Shown here piece after piece: positions 34,766 through 45,344 of a stretch of 64,000 nucleotides of DNA. Both the position numbers and the translations under genes were made by a program. Numbering within the stretch: the first letter of the stretch is position 1; each line of letters opens with the position of its first letter. The stretch is taken from positions 329,232,177-329,296,176 of the forward strand of contig NC_090448.1 in the NCBI RefSeq assembly GCF_031143425.1, written 5' to 3'. Under the pieces are notes generated by a model that searched no databases, was not told the DNA's origin, and saw nothing but the letters and a program-made list of their open reading frames with translations. This stretch comes from Pleurodeles waltl. Lineage: Eukaryota; Chordata; Amphibia; Caudata; Salamandridae.

Positions 34766-37603
34766 ATGGCTACAGTGTCTGGGAAAGGGCCCCTGCCTTC
34801 ACTGCGGAGGAGTTGGACAAAGTGGTGGATGGGGTCCTCCCCCAGTACATGCTACTCTACGGTCTTCCAGACAAACAGGTGAGTACACTGTGAGCATAAT
34901 GCATGGGCAATGCCTGTTTGGAGTGTTGTGGATGTAAGCCACATGTTGGGGGGTGGCCTGAGTGCTGCATGTGAGGCGGTCAGTGTATGTGCTTCAGGGC
35001 ATGGGCGGGAACTGGTGGGCAATGAGTATGACGGTCCGGACGGGTGACTAATTACATTTTTTCACTCTGTTTACCCTCTAGGTCAGCGCCCACCAGAAGA
35101 AGGGTATTTGGCACGCTATCGCCAAGGAGGTGCGGACCCGGGGGGTCTGCCACAGGCAGAGCACCCACTGCTGCAAGAGATGGGGGGACCTGCGCCGCTG
35201 GAGCAAGAAGATGGCAGAGGCCCAGCTGGGGCTGGACTCCCAACGTGGAAGGGGTGCCCGTCGCACCATGACTCCCCTGATGTTCCGCATCCTGGCAGTG
35301 GCCTATCCGGAGTTTGATGGGCGCTTGAGGGCATCACAGCAGCCACAAGGGGGTGAGTACAGTTTCAGAAAGCTGACTTTGTGCGCTTTAGGAACTACAT
35401 GGCTGGGGGATATGGGCTGTGGGTGCCCTTAGGCCAGGGTGATCATGCCGGGGTATGTCCCTTGTTTGCAGGCTCAGAAGCACCCCTACCCCAATGGTAC
35501 AATTGGGCAACCACAAGTGTGCAGGGTCCTGTGGGTGTCAGGTGTGCAGGTGCTGGCGTTAGGCATTGTACCCCATGTGGTGGTGACTACCATAGTGAGT
35601 GGTTGGGCAAGGCCTAGTGCATAGGGCAGCTCAGTGTCTGTTGTGTCGCCAACAGTAGTGGTGTTGATGGCATTGACCATGTGTGTCCTCTGTCTTCCCC
35701 CTTCTTGTTTTGTCACCCTGTCCTTGTGTGCATTAGCATCATCTGGCGGAGGAGCTGAGGCACCGGCGACGGAGGGAGCTGCATCCCACATGGCCCATGA
35801 AGGTGACTCCACGGAGGGTGAAAGCACCAGTGGGACGTGGGCGAGAAAAGCTCCACGACAGGGACAGGAGGGGATAGCAGTGACAGCGACTCCTCCTCTG
35901 ATGGAAGCTCCCTGGTGGTGGACACCTCTGTGCCTACCCCACCAACAGGTACAGCCGCCACCCCCCCTACCAGCACCGCCCTCCCAGCAGCCCCTCAGCG
36001 TGTTTCCCGTGCCTGCTCACCCAGGAGGGTGGGCATCTCCTTCGCCCCAGGCACCTCAGGCCCTGCCCTAGTCAGCCCTGCTGCCCTCAGTGAGGAGGCT
36101 ATTGACCTCCTGAGATCCCTCACTGTTGGGCAGTCAACCATTCTGAATGCCATCCAGGGTGTCGAGAGGCATTTGCAACAAACAAATGCATAACTGGAGG
36201 GCATTCATTCTGGCGTGGTGGCCCACCAGAGAGCATTTCAGGCTCTGGCCTCAGCACTGATGGCAGCCATGGTCCCTGTGTCCAGCCTCCCCCCTCCAAC
36301 TTCCACTACCCAGACCCAATGCCCTCTACCTCAGCCTATCCCAAGCACACCTTTAGACTAGCAGGCACACACATCAACACACAAAAGTGGTTCAGGAAAA
36401 CATAAGAACCACACATCATCACCCCGGCACTCACACAAGCACCATACCCATGCACACATACCAACATCCACTTCCTCCACTGTGTTCCCCTCCTCCACAT
36501 CCTCCACGTCCCTCCCAGTATCGTCTCCACTCACACCTGCATCTACTACATCATCAACCATTGTCTCCATCACCAGCACGCCCATCACAACACACCGTTC
36601 ACCAGCAATCACCACCCCCACAACCATTCACATGTCCCCTGTGTCCTCTCCCAGTGTGTCTGTGAGCCCTCCTCCCAAAGTACAGAAACGCAGGCACACA
36701 CCCACTCAACAGCCATCCACCTCACAACAGCCTCCAGCCCATGCACCTTCACCCAAACTCAGCAGACGTACACCTCCTACAACCACTACCTCTTCCTCCA
36801 CTCCCACACCCCCTCCATCCTCCCGTCCCAGTATGTCAAAAAAACGTTTCCTAGCTAACATTAACCTCTTCCCTACATCTCCCCCCCATCCTTCCCCTAG
36901 GGCCAGGATGTCTAGATCCCAGCCCAGTACCTCAGCCACCAAATCTGCATCCGCTGTGGTCCCTGCAAGTCCGGGAGGATCGAAGGGGGTACCCGTCAGA
37001 GCTGCCAGTGTGCCACCTACAGATGGGAAGGACCACCCTATTCCGCCACCTGCCAAGGTCAAGAAGGGACCGGCATGCAGCAGGGGAAAGTCGCACCACC
37101 CACACAGCAAGGCCTCATCCAAGCACAAAGAGGACAGTGCCAAGGTCCCAGCTGCGACTACCAAAGTGGGGAAGGGACACAAGACAAAGGCCAAGTCACC
37201 TCAGGGCACGATGACTCCTGGTGAGGGGCTGGTGAACATTTCCCCAGAGATGCCAGCGACCTGTACCACGGTCACCACCGCCGCAACGACCGCCACCTGC
37301 ACTGCCACTTGCACCGCCGCTGCCACAACGTCAGTCCACAACATCCTCCCCAAGGATCAGCCATCTGAGGCTGCCGGAGACGGTCTGGTGTCTCCCTCCA
37401 CCACTACAGACACCTGCACCACAGGCAGCACCGGCAGTATCTCCGCCGCAGCCACCGCCACCTGCACCACCATCTGCACTGCCTCATGCCCAGCCGGTGC
37501 CAAAACATCGGACGTCAGGGGCATCACCAGTGGGCAGCCGTCCAATGCCCCCTCCAGAACCAGTGGAGAAAGGCATCCACTCCCCCTATCCTTGGCAGGA
37601 TGA
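34766..37603 (+). pseudogene. Second Myb/SANT-like protein (Myb2 of H1), three exons, broken
   Basis: Exons inferred at 34766-34878, 35082-35352 and 35737-37603, with donors CAG|GTGAGT and GGG|GTGAGT and acceptors CCTCTAG and GCATTAG. They match H2 exactly in place. Exon 1 has lost one base near codon 6 relative to H2, which shifts the frame. Exon 3 has a second shift near 35835, and a Tyr codon has become TAA at 36190. Exon 2 encodes the Myb helices (HAIAKEVRTRGVCHRQSTHC, CKRWGDLRRWSKK). The remainder is a long Pro/Ser/Thr-rich, histidine-containing tail that runs into the 73-bp array. It lies antisense within the inferred first intron of the transposase. Confidence 0.75.
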
Positions 37604-38120
37604 AGCACTCTGGGCACAATGCCCCCTCCAGAACCAGTGGAGAAAGGCGTCCACTCCCCCTATCCTTGACAGGATGAGGCACTCTGGGCACAATGCCCCC
37701 CAGGAACCAGTGGAGAAAGGCATCCACTCCCCCTATCATTGGCAGGATGAAGCACTCTGGGCACAATGTCCCCTCCAGAACCAGTGGAGAAAGCCATCCA
37801 CTATCACTATCCTTGGCAGGATGAAGCAGACTGGGCACAATGCCCCCTCGAGAACCAGTGGAGAAAGGCATCCACTCCCCCTATCCTTGGCAGGATGAAG
37901 CCGACTGGGCACAATGCCCCCTCGAGAACCAGAGGAGAAAGGCATCCCTCCAGAACCAGTGGAGAAAGGCATCCACTCCCCCTATCCTTGGCAGGATGAA
38001 GCACTCTGGGCACAATGCCCCCTCCAGAACCAGTGGAGAAAGGCGTCCACTCCCCCTATCCTTGACAGGATGAAGCACCCTGGGCACAATGCCCCCCAGA
38101 ACCAGTGGAAGAAGCCATCC
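37545..38120. repeat. ~73-bp minisatellite array in H1
   Basis: About eight copies of a unit beginning CCCTCCAGAACCAGTGGAGA and containing AGCACTCTGGGCACAATG, with a period near 73 bp and some truncated units. It overlaps the end of the Myb2 frame. Open frames running through it on both strands are by-products. Confidence 0.85.
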
Positions 38121-38295
38121 ACTTGAGAGACTGTGTCTTTGCACTCCTGAGGACTAAGCAGTGGGCAAACCACCCACTTGAGAGACTTGAGAGACTGTGG
38201 CTTTGCACTCTCCAGGACCAAGCAGTGGGCAACCCACCCATTTGAGAGACTTGAGAGACTGTGGCTTTGCACTAACCAGGACCAGGCAGTGGGAT
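38121..38295 (-). repeat. 64-bp minisatellite in H1
   Basis: Two to three units containing GAGAGACTGTGGCTTTGCAC and GGGCAACCCACCCA. Reverse-complemented, they match the 64-bp units of H2 (41085-41570) and H3 (62625-62935). Confidence 0.8.
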
Positions 38296-39149
38296 GGAGC
38301 CCCTTCAGGGAGCAGTGGCGTCGTACCATCTTCCGTCTGAGGTGACCCCGCGTCCCCTTCCCCCTGAGGTGCCTGTGTTTTTTCAACCTGATGCCCCTGC
38401 AGTGGTCTCTGCGTTTTGAAGCAGGTGTCATGTGTGGGCTTTGCCCATGCTTTTTGGGACCACTGGTCTGCGGACAGTGTACAGCCTTGTGTACTTAATG
38501 TAACATTTTGCGTATACTGATTATTTAAAATTCTATTGCTATACCTGAATGTTCCAATATAACACTGGTTAAACTCATTTCCTTTTGTCCTTGCGTTCTT
38601 CCAGGGGGTGACGGGGTGTATCAGTAATGTTGTTGGATCTATTAGTGTGTATGGTGTTGTGGGTGAGGGTGGGGGGTGGGGGTGTTGCGTGCCACATGTG
38701 TGTGTGTCACTCTCTTTTCCCTCCCCCCCTACCCTATGTGCTAGGTGCAGTACTCACCCTCATCGCCGCCTTCTTTCTACTTCCTGGTGTATGAGAAGAT
38801 ACACCAACATGGGGAGGATCTGCAATTCGTGCTCCATGGCGTCCTGGTTCTTAATGGAGTGTCGGAAGGTGAATGGTTCCCCTTCGATGTACCGTTTCCG
38901 CCATGCTTTTGATGTCGTTGGGACCGCCCTTGAAAAGCTGGCGGATTGGCCTCTCATGATAGGGTGGGCGGTACATTGTTTTCCGCCTGTCTATTGGCGG
39001 TGACCGCCGCGGTGTTTGTTGCTAATGCCCTTGCGGTCGGAGTGTTAAAGTGGCTGGCTATGTTGGCGGTTTCCACCGTGGTCGTAATCCCATTTTTATA
39101 CCGCCGGCCTGTTGGCGGTGTTACCACCGCTTTAACACCGACCACCAGG

Positions 39150-39164
39150 GTTGTAATGAGGGCC
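39150..39164 (-). repeat. H1 right terminal inverted repeat
   Basis: GTTGTAATGAGGGCC, the exact inverse of the left end, followed by TAA (39165-39167). GGCGGT/ACCGCC motifs crowd the adjacent 200 bp. Confidence 0.9.
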
Positions 39165-39167
39165 TAA

Positions 39168-40224
39168 ATATCTATAGTTGAATGCTTTAAACAATGACAG
39201 ATGTCTTCTATCATGATTGTTCGCCCCTTTCTTCATTTGCTCCCTTTCATTTTTTACTTTATGTGAAGGGTTGTTTGTAAAGTTTTGCATTTCTTATTTT
39301 CTTCTTGCTACTGTGTCTCTAGTTTTTTCAATGTAAATATATTCTAAATGGGATTTGTCAAAAAGTGTTACTCAGTTTTTTCCTACGATTGCACAGGGTA
39401 ATTAAGTGCATAATGCTTCTTCATGCCTTATTCCACTAATACAGTGCCCACTTATCCATAAATCAATGTATTAATTTGGTGTGAGAAAGTTCACTGAATA
39501 TGCCCATTCTTTTCCACTCCCTTTCAAGATGGCTGCCCCACCTTTTTTCCCTCAGTGGTTGCAATATTTGTGAAGTTCTTCTTGTAACCTTTGATCTGGA
39601 GCTGCTGTACCAATGCAGTGTTTCTGAATTTGCTCTTTTTAAACCATGCCCGATATTCCCTTAGTCAGGGGTATCTCGCCTTGATGACCCCAGTGACCGG
39701 ACCACATACCACACCTCTCTTTCTGACTGATTTGGTAAATGGACTTCCTTGACGAACTGTCACTGGCATTGATATAATTCTTAATGACAGGTTGTGGCAC
39801 TTTATTTACTTTTATTTACTATTGCTTGTCCTCTAGGATTTGTTTACTTCTGGATTTTTACAGCAATTACCCTGTAAGGTACTGTTGTTTCCTTTTCACC
39901 TATACTCCATTGGGCCTGACAAGGCCATTTAAACCAACAATATAAATTAAAAGTAATCATACTACCCTCGCTACAGAGACTTAAAACCACATATCCCCTA
40001 ACCAACCTCAATGTGACCTACAAAATGAGTATCTTGATTGATAGGAACCCTGACCTTTCTTTTCCATCTCTTGTTTGGTTATCTACTGTTTCTGACTTGT
40101 GGATTTCCGTATGTCAGTTCACTAAAAATACTTACACTGCATACACATGGACTTTGAAGTAATGCTGCTCTAGTTCAGCCTCTCACTTGACACTTTAAAG
40201 GGCATTACTCTATATTTTGAACTC
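39168..40224. other. Spacer between H1 and H2, no recognisable feature
   Basis: AT-rich DNA without coding or repeat signal. It is presumably the original host DNA between the two insertions. Confidence 0.5.
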
Positions 40225-40227
40225 ATA

Positions 40228-40243
40228 GGCCCTCATTCTGACC
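40228..40243 (+). repeat. H2 left terminal inverted repeat
   Basis: GGCCCTCATTCTGACC followed by CTGGCGGTCGGTGATAA. GGCGG-type motifs recur about every 20-40 bp through 40520. Confidence 0.85.
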
Positions 40244-40460
40244 CTGGCGGTCGGTGATAATGCGGCGGCCAAGCCGCCAACAGGCCGGCGGTCCAAAATA
40301 TGCAATTCTGACCCTGGCGGGAACCGCCAACACAGCCCGCCGCATTAACACTCCGCCCGCCACGGCGGAACAAACAAACAGCGCGGCGGTCCCCGCCAAC
40401 AGCCAGGCGGCAGACAATGTACCGCCCACCCTATCACGACCCACCAATCCGCCACCTTTT

Positions 40461-40487
40461 CCGGGGCGGGAGCACCGCCGATAAAAA
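40461..40487 (+). promoter_or_regulatory. GC box and TATA-like box upstream of transposase exon 1 (H2)
   Basis: CCGGGGCGGGAGCACCGCCG is followed by ATAAAAACACGG, with ATAAAAA at 40481-40487, about 70 bp before the ATG at 40556. The same CCGGGGCGGGAG and ATAAAAACACGG occur in H3 at 61972-62002. The arrangement suits a core promoter firing inward. Confidence 0.5.
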
Positions 40488-41084
40488 CACGGCGGAAACA
40501 GACTACGAACGGGAAAACGCTCACCTCTACGCACTCCACGCGAGATTCCGGCAGTATGGAACCCGAGTTGCAGGTCATCCCCGCACTCCTAAACCTGCTC
40601 CTGTACCAGGAGCACGCCCGGCGGCGCTGAAGACATCGGTGAGTACTGCACCTACGACACAGGGGAGGGAAAAGAGTACCGGCACACACCCACCCACCCA
40701 CACCCACTACAACACACACATCAATGCATTCCCACAGATCACTGTCACAACCCACAACCCCCCCCTCCGAAATAATGCAAAGACCAAAAGAAGAGATCAT
40801 AAACGGGCAGATATATTGAAATATGGACACCAGTAATCCCAATAAATAAATAAACTATGTACAAAATATATACAGCTACTAAATGTAGTCCAACCACTGT
40901 CCGTGGACCAAAGGGGTCCTGTGCAAAGGGGCAAGGCCCAGTCCCACGACAAGAACTCCACGGAGAGAACACTGCAGGGGCATCAGAAAGAAAATAGGAC
41001 AGGCACCTCAGGGGGAACGGAAGGGGGGGCACCTCAGCCACTTGCGTACACGACGCCAGATCCACGAGGGGACTCCATGACCAC

Positions 41085-41570
41085 TGGCCCATCCTGGGGA
41101 GAGCAAAGCCACAGTCCATACAGTCCATACAGTGGGTGGCCTGCCCACTGGGCCATCCTGGGGAGAGCAAAGCCACAGTCCATACAGTGGGTGGCCTGCC
41201 CACTGGGCCATCCTGGAGAGAGCAAAGCCACAGTCCATACAGTCCATACAGTGGGTGGCCTGCCCACTGGGCCATCCTGGGGAGTGCAAAGCCACAGTCC
41301 ATACAGTCCATACAGTGGGTGGCCTGCCCACTGGGCCATCCTGGGGAGAGCAAAGCCACAGTCCATACAGTCCATACAGTGGGTGGCCTGCCCACTGGGC
41401 CATCCTGGGGAGAGCAAAGCCACAGTCCATACAGTCCATACAGTGGGTGGCCTGCCCACTGGGCCATCCTGGGGAGTGCAAAGCCACAGTCCATACAGTC
41501 CATACAGTGGGTGGCCTGCCCACTGGGCCATCCTGGGGAGAGCAAAGCCACAGTCCAAACAGTCCATAAC
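41085..41570 (+). repeat. 64-bp minisatellite in H2
   Basis: About seven to eight tandem units of CCATCCTGGGGAGAGCAAAG, then CCACAGTCCATACAGTCCAT, then ACAGTGGGTGGCCTGCCCACTGGG in overlapping order, with a 64-bp period. One unit is shortened by loss of one CATACAGTC. Long open frames across it on both strands are artefacts of the repeat. Confidence 0.9.
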
Positions 41571-41686
41571 AGACTCCACTGCCACTGGAGGAGGCATGTT
41601 GGCCAGAGGACATCCTGCAGCCCTGCCCGAGACAGATCCTGCCCTGCCACGTCTGCCAAAGGGCCAGCGGTTCTTGCCTTGAAGGG

Positions 41687-42590
41687 CCCAGTTCAGCGCT
41701 TCTTGCCTTGAAGGGCCCAGTTCAGCGGTTCTTGCCTTGAAGGGCCCAGTTCAGCGGGTCTTGAGACGGCGGTCCCCAGCGGAGCGGTGCTGGAGACGGC
41801 GGGGCCCAGTTCAGCGGTTCTTGAGACGGCGGGCCCAGTTCAGCGGTTCTTGAGACGGCGGTCCCCAGCGGAGCGGTGCTGGAGACGGCGGGGCCCAGTT
41901 CAGCGGTGCTTGAGACGGCGGGGCCCAGTTCAGCGTTTCTTGAGACGGCGGGGCCCAGTTCAGCGGTTCTTGAGACGGCGGTCCCCAGCGGAGCGGTGCT
42001 GGAGACGGCGGGGCCCAGTTCAGCGGTTCTTGAGACGGCGGTCCCCAGCGGAGCTGTGCTGGAGACGGCGGGGCCCAGTTCAGCGGTGCTTGAGACGGCG
42101 GGGCCCAGTTCAGCGGTTCTTGAGACGGCGGTCCCCAGCGGAGCGGTGCTGGAGACGGCGGGGCCCAGTTCAGCGGTTCTTGAGACGGCGGTCCCCAGCG
42201 GAGCTGTGCTGGAGACGGCGGGGCCCAGTTCAGCGGTGCTTGAGACGGCGGGGCCCAGTTCAGCGTTTCTTGAGACGGCGGGGCCCAGTTCAGCGTTTCT
42301 TGAGACGGCGGGGCCCAGTTCAGCGTTTCTTGAGACGGCGGGGCCCAGTTCAGCGGTGCTTGAGACGGCGGTCCCCAGCGTAGCGGTGCTGGAGACGGCG
42401 GGGCCCAGTTCAGCGGTGCTTGAGACGGCGGGGCCCAGTTCAGCGTTTCTTGAGACGGCGGGGCCCAGTTCAGCGGTGCTTGAGACGGCGGGCCCAGTTC
42501 AGCGGTTCTTGAGACGGCGGGGCCCAGTTCAGCGGTTCTTGAGACGGCGGGGCCCAGTTCAGCGGTGCTTGAGACGGCGGCCGGTCTATG
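41687..42590 (+). repeat. 30-bp minisatellite in H2 with higher-order structure
   Basis: About 30 units of two types. Type A is GAGACGGCGGGGCCCAGTTC followed by AGCGGTGCTT. Type B is GAGACGGCGGTCCCCAGCGG followed by AGCGGTGCTG. A five-unit (150-bp) pattern at 41971-42120 is repeated, at least four units long, from 42121. The first few units (41680-41760) are a CTTGAAGGGCCCAGTTCAGC variant. All frames stay open because 30 is a multiple of three. The array ends 55 bp before the Myb2 stop codon. Confidence 0.9.
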
Positions 42591-42644
42591 GCCAACTGCT
42601 CATTGCCTGGTGGTGCCCTCCTGGGCAGCGGGGATGGTGCTCCT

Positions 42645-45268
42645 TCAATGCCCACCTGGGCTGTGGGTGGTGGGGCCCTCCTGGCCAGCTGGGCTGGGTC
42701 CTCCCTGGCCAGCGGCTATGGGGGTGGTGGGCTCCTCCTGGGCAGCAGGCCTGCAGCCTGACCTCTCCGACTTGCTGCCCTTGCCCTCCTTAGTCGGGAG
42801 TCTGTGGCCCTTTCCTCCCTTTGGAGCTGTGGCTGGTGACTGTGTCTGGGTGGTGTCCGGGGGGGATGTAGAAGCCGGGCTCCTGCGGCGCCCCTTCCGC
42901 CTTCTGCTCCTCTTCCCAGGGGGTGGGCTGGCTGTCCCCTTGCTGCTGGGCGAAGATCCAGACATGCGGGCTGGTGGGCTCCAATACCCCTGCACCCTTG
43001 TCAAGGGGGCTGCAGGGCTGGTGGTGGCTGAGGTGCTCTTCTTACCCCGACGAGAAGGAGGGGGGGGCTCAGGGTCAGGAAAGAAGTTAGCAGTGGCGAG
43101 GAAGAGTTTCTTGGGACAATGGAGAGTGGTAGGTACAGTGGGAATGGGAGTGGAGGGAGAGGATGTGGTTGTAGGTGAGTCACGTTTGCTGTCTTTGGGT
43201 GCAGGTGCAGGAGGGATAGGCTGTCGTGAGGTGGATGGCTGTTGGGTGGGTGGGTGGCTGCGTTTGTGTGGTGTGGAAGAGGGGGTGACAGACACAGTGG
43301 GAGAGGACACAGGGGACGTGTAAATGGCAGTGGGGGTGGTGACTGCACATGTGCGGACTGGACTGGAGGGTGTGCTGGTGATGGAAACACTGGCTGATGG
43401 TGAGGTGAATGGAGGTGTGAGTGTAGACGTCACAGGGAGGGAGGAGGGAGACGAGGAGGTGGGGGTCACAGAGGTGGTAGTGACTGTTGGCATGTCTGCA
43501 TCGGAATGTTGCGTGTGTGAATGTCTGCGTGATCTGTGGTGCTTATGTTTGGATGAGCTTCTCTTGGGTGTTGAGGTGTGTGCAGGCTGGTCTGATGGTG
43601 TGGGTGGGACAGGCAGAGGAACAGGAGACTGGGAGGAGGGAGTTAGTAGAGGGAGGCAGGAGACAGGGACAATGGCTGCCGTCAGTGCTGAGGCCAGAGC
43701 CTGGAACGATCGCTGATGGGCAGCCTGACCCGAATGAATGCCCTCCAGGTACGCATTGCTGCGATGAACCTCCCTCTCCACCCCCTGGATGGCATTCAAA
43801 AGGGTAGTCTGCCCAACAATGAGCGTTCGGAGGAGGTCAATGACCTCCTCACTGAGGGCAGCGGGGGTAACAGGGGCAGGGCCTGAGGTGCCTGGGGCGA
43901 AGGAGATGCCCGGCTTCCTGGCAGAGCGGGCACGGGGCGAACGCTGAGGGGCTGCTGGGAGGGCGGAGATGGTGCGCTGGGTGGCGGCTGTACCTGTAAT
44001 GGCGGGGGGCACGGATGGTGCCACCCCCGCAAGGGAGCTCCCTTCCGAGGACGTGTCCGTGTCGCTGCAGGGTCCAGTCGTCCCCGTTGTGGAGCTCCCC
44101 TCGCCCTCCGTCTCACTGGTCCAGTCAGACTCTGTGGCATGGCCCTCCTGGGCCATGTGAGATGCAGCTCCCTCCTGCCCCGATGCCACTTCTCCTCCGC
44201 CTGATGATGCTGATGCACACAAGCACAGAAAGACAAACAAAAAGGGGGGGGGAGAGAGAAATAAAGGGATATTGAGTACATGGATTTCCGGTACAGTTAG
44301 CGGACATGACAGACACAGATGCCCCCTGCACTAAGTTGCGCACTTGGGGTCCGCTACGCATTCCGTGGAACATGCCCTACACGCCTAGAGTTGACAACTG
44401 CACCCATGGATGACACGGCCCAGGGATGGCTGTACTGACACACTACTGAGGGTGGTGGCTGGGGACACAGGGGCTTACGGGGGGGCCCAGCCTACAGATA
44501 TCGCCCTGGCCTAGGGGGACCCACAGCCCTCCTCCCCCACCCAGACACCTCCACTGCGCGACAACAGAGTAGATAATGCTTGGACTCACCCCCTTGTGTC
44601 TGCTGTGCTGCCCTCACGCGCCCATCCAAATCAGGGTAGGCCACCGCCAGGATCCGGAACATCAGGGGGGTCAGTTGACGGCAGGCACCCCGCCTACGTT
44701 GGGAGGCCATCCCCAGCAGAGACTCAGCGGTCTTCTTGGTCCCGCGGCGGATGTCCTCCCACCTCTTGCGGCAGTGGGTGCCCCGTCGATGGTGGACCCC
44801 CAGGGTCCGGACTTCCTTGGCGATGGCACGCCAAATCCCGATCTTCTCATGGGCGCAGACCTATGTGACACGTACAGGGAGGGAGAAATACCACGTTCAA
44901 GTTTGTCTGCATTTTCGTTGCCAGTGGCCCAACGCCCCCCCATCCCCGCCAGGCCCCCCGCCATGCCCCCCGCCAGGCCCAACATGCCCCCCCATCCCCG
45001 CCAGGCCCCCCGCCAGGCCCAACATGCCCCCCATCCCCGCCAGGCCCCCCGCCATGCCCCCCGCCAGGCCCAACATGCCCCCCATCCCCGCCGGGCCCCC
45101 CGCCAGGCCCCCAAGCCAGCCAGTGGCCCCAAATCCATATTGAATTAAACTCACTTGTTGGTCTGGAGGACCGTAGAGTAGCGCATACTGGGGGAGGACC
45201 CCATCCACAAGTTTCTCCAACTCCTCTCCAGTGAAGGCAGGGGCCCTTTCCCCAGTCGCAGCAGCCAT
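42645..45268 (-). CDS. Second Myb/SANT-like protein (Myb2 of H2), three exons, intact
   Basis: Inferred exons 45268-45155, 44860-44590 and 44209-42645 have donors GTGAGT (both) and acceptors CACATAG and GCATCAG. They sum to 1,950 nt, or 649 residues, with no stop. Residues about 10-90 form a Myb/SANT-like domain of the Myb_DNA-bind_5 kind: APAFTGEELEKLVDGVLPQY, then IGIWRAIAKEVRTLG, then CRKRWEDIRRGTKK. The intron falls inside it, after the first helix. A helical region follows later (LSEEVIDLLRTLIVGQTTLL, then AIQGVEREV). A very long Pro/Ser/Thr-rich tail follows, with basic patches such as KHKHHRSRRH and KRSRRRKGRR. It sits antisense in the inferred transposase intron. It may be a second DNA-binding subunit; that role is inferred. 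Confidence 0.82.
44930..45120. repeat. C-rich tandem repeat in Myb2 intron 1 (H2)
   Basis: CCCCCCGCCAGGCCCAACAT and CCCATCCCCGCCAGGC alternate in several imperfect copies. It lies wholly within intron 1 of Myb2. H1 has no counterpart at that place. Confidence 0.8.
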
Positions 45269-45344
45269 TGTCCCTTCCAGACCGAGGTCACAGCAACACT
45301 TGCAGTATAGGTCCTCTCCTGTGAAAGTTCAAGTCGCAAGTGGA

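Larger units (their letters stand above)
33187..38837 (-). pseudogene. HARBI1-like DDE transposase of H1, three exons, one frameshift
   Basis: Inferred exons on the minus strand: 38837-38758, 34322-33669 and 33569-33187. Donors are GTGAGTACTGCAC at 38757 and GTGAGCCC at 33668. Acceptors are CTCCATAG at 34323 and TATTTGCAG at 33570. Phases agree throughout. The catalytic triad regions are all present: GVIDGTHVAF (first Asp), PGSVHDAYIL (second Asp), LIGDSGYP across the small intron, and [15 protein letters not shown] (Glu). The C-terminus is acidic. One extra base in the C-run at 34124-34131 breaks the frame and exon 1 has a TGA just before its donor, so the copy is not functional as it stands. 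Length would be about 370 residues, near the HARBI1 norm. Exon 1 is assigned by comparison and is the least certain part. Confidence 0.8.
30586..39164 (+). mobile_element. Three-gene Harbinger transposon H1 (8,579 bp)
   Basis: The left end GGCCCTCATTACAACTTGGC and the right end (reverse-complemented) GGCCCTCATTACAACCCTGG share a perfect 15-bp terminal inverted repeat. They are flanked by a TAA duplication (30583-30585 and 39165-39167), as expected for PIF/Harbinger. Inside, in order: Myb1 (+), transposase exons 3 and 2 (-), Myb2 (+), a 73-bp array, a 64-bp array, and transposase exon 1 (-). Subterminal DNA is rich in GGCGGT/ACCGCC. Most described autonomous Harbingers are 3-6 kb with two genes. 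This one is larger and has three. Confidence 0.9.

Noticed and set aside
41008..42793. Long open frames (up to about 305 codons) on both strands across the H2 arrays, and similar ones at 62593-64000
   Set aside because: They follow from tandem units with few stop codons and are open in several frames on both strands. No conserved start or domain.
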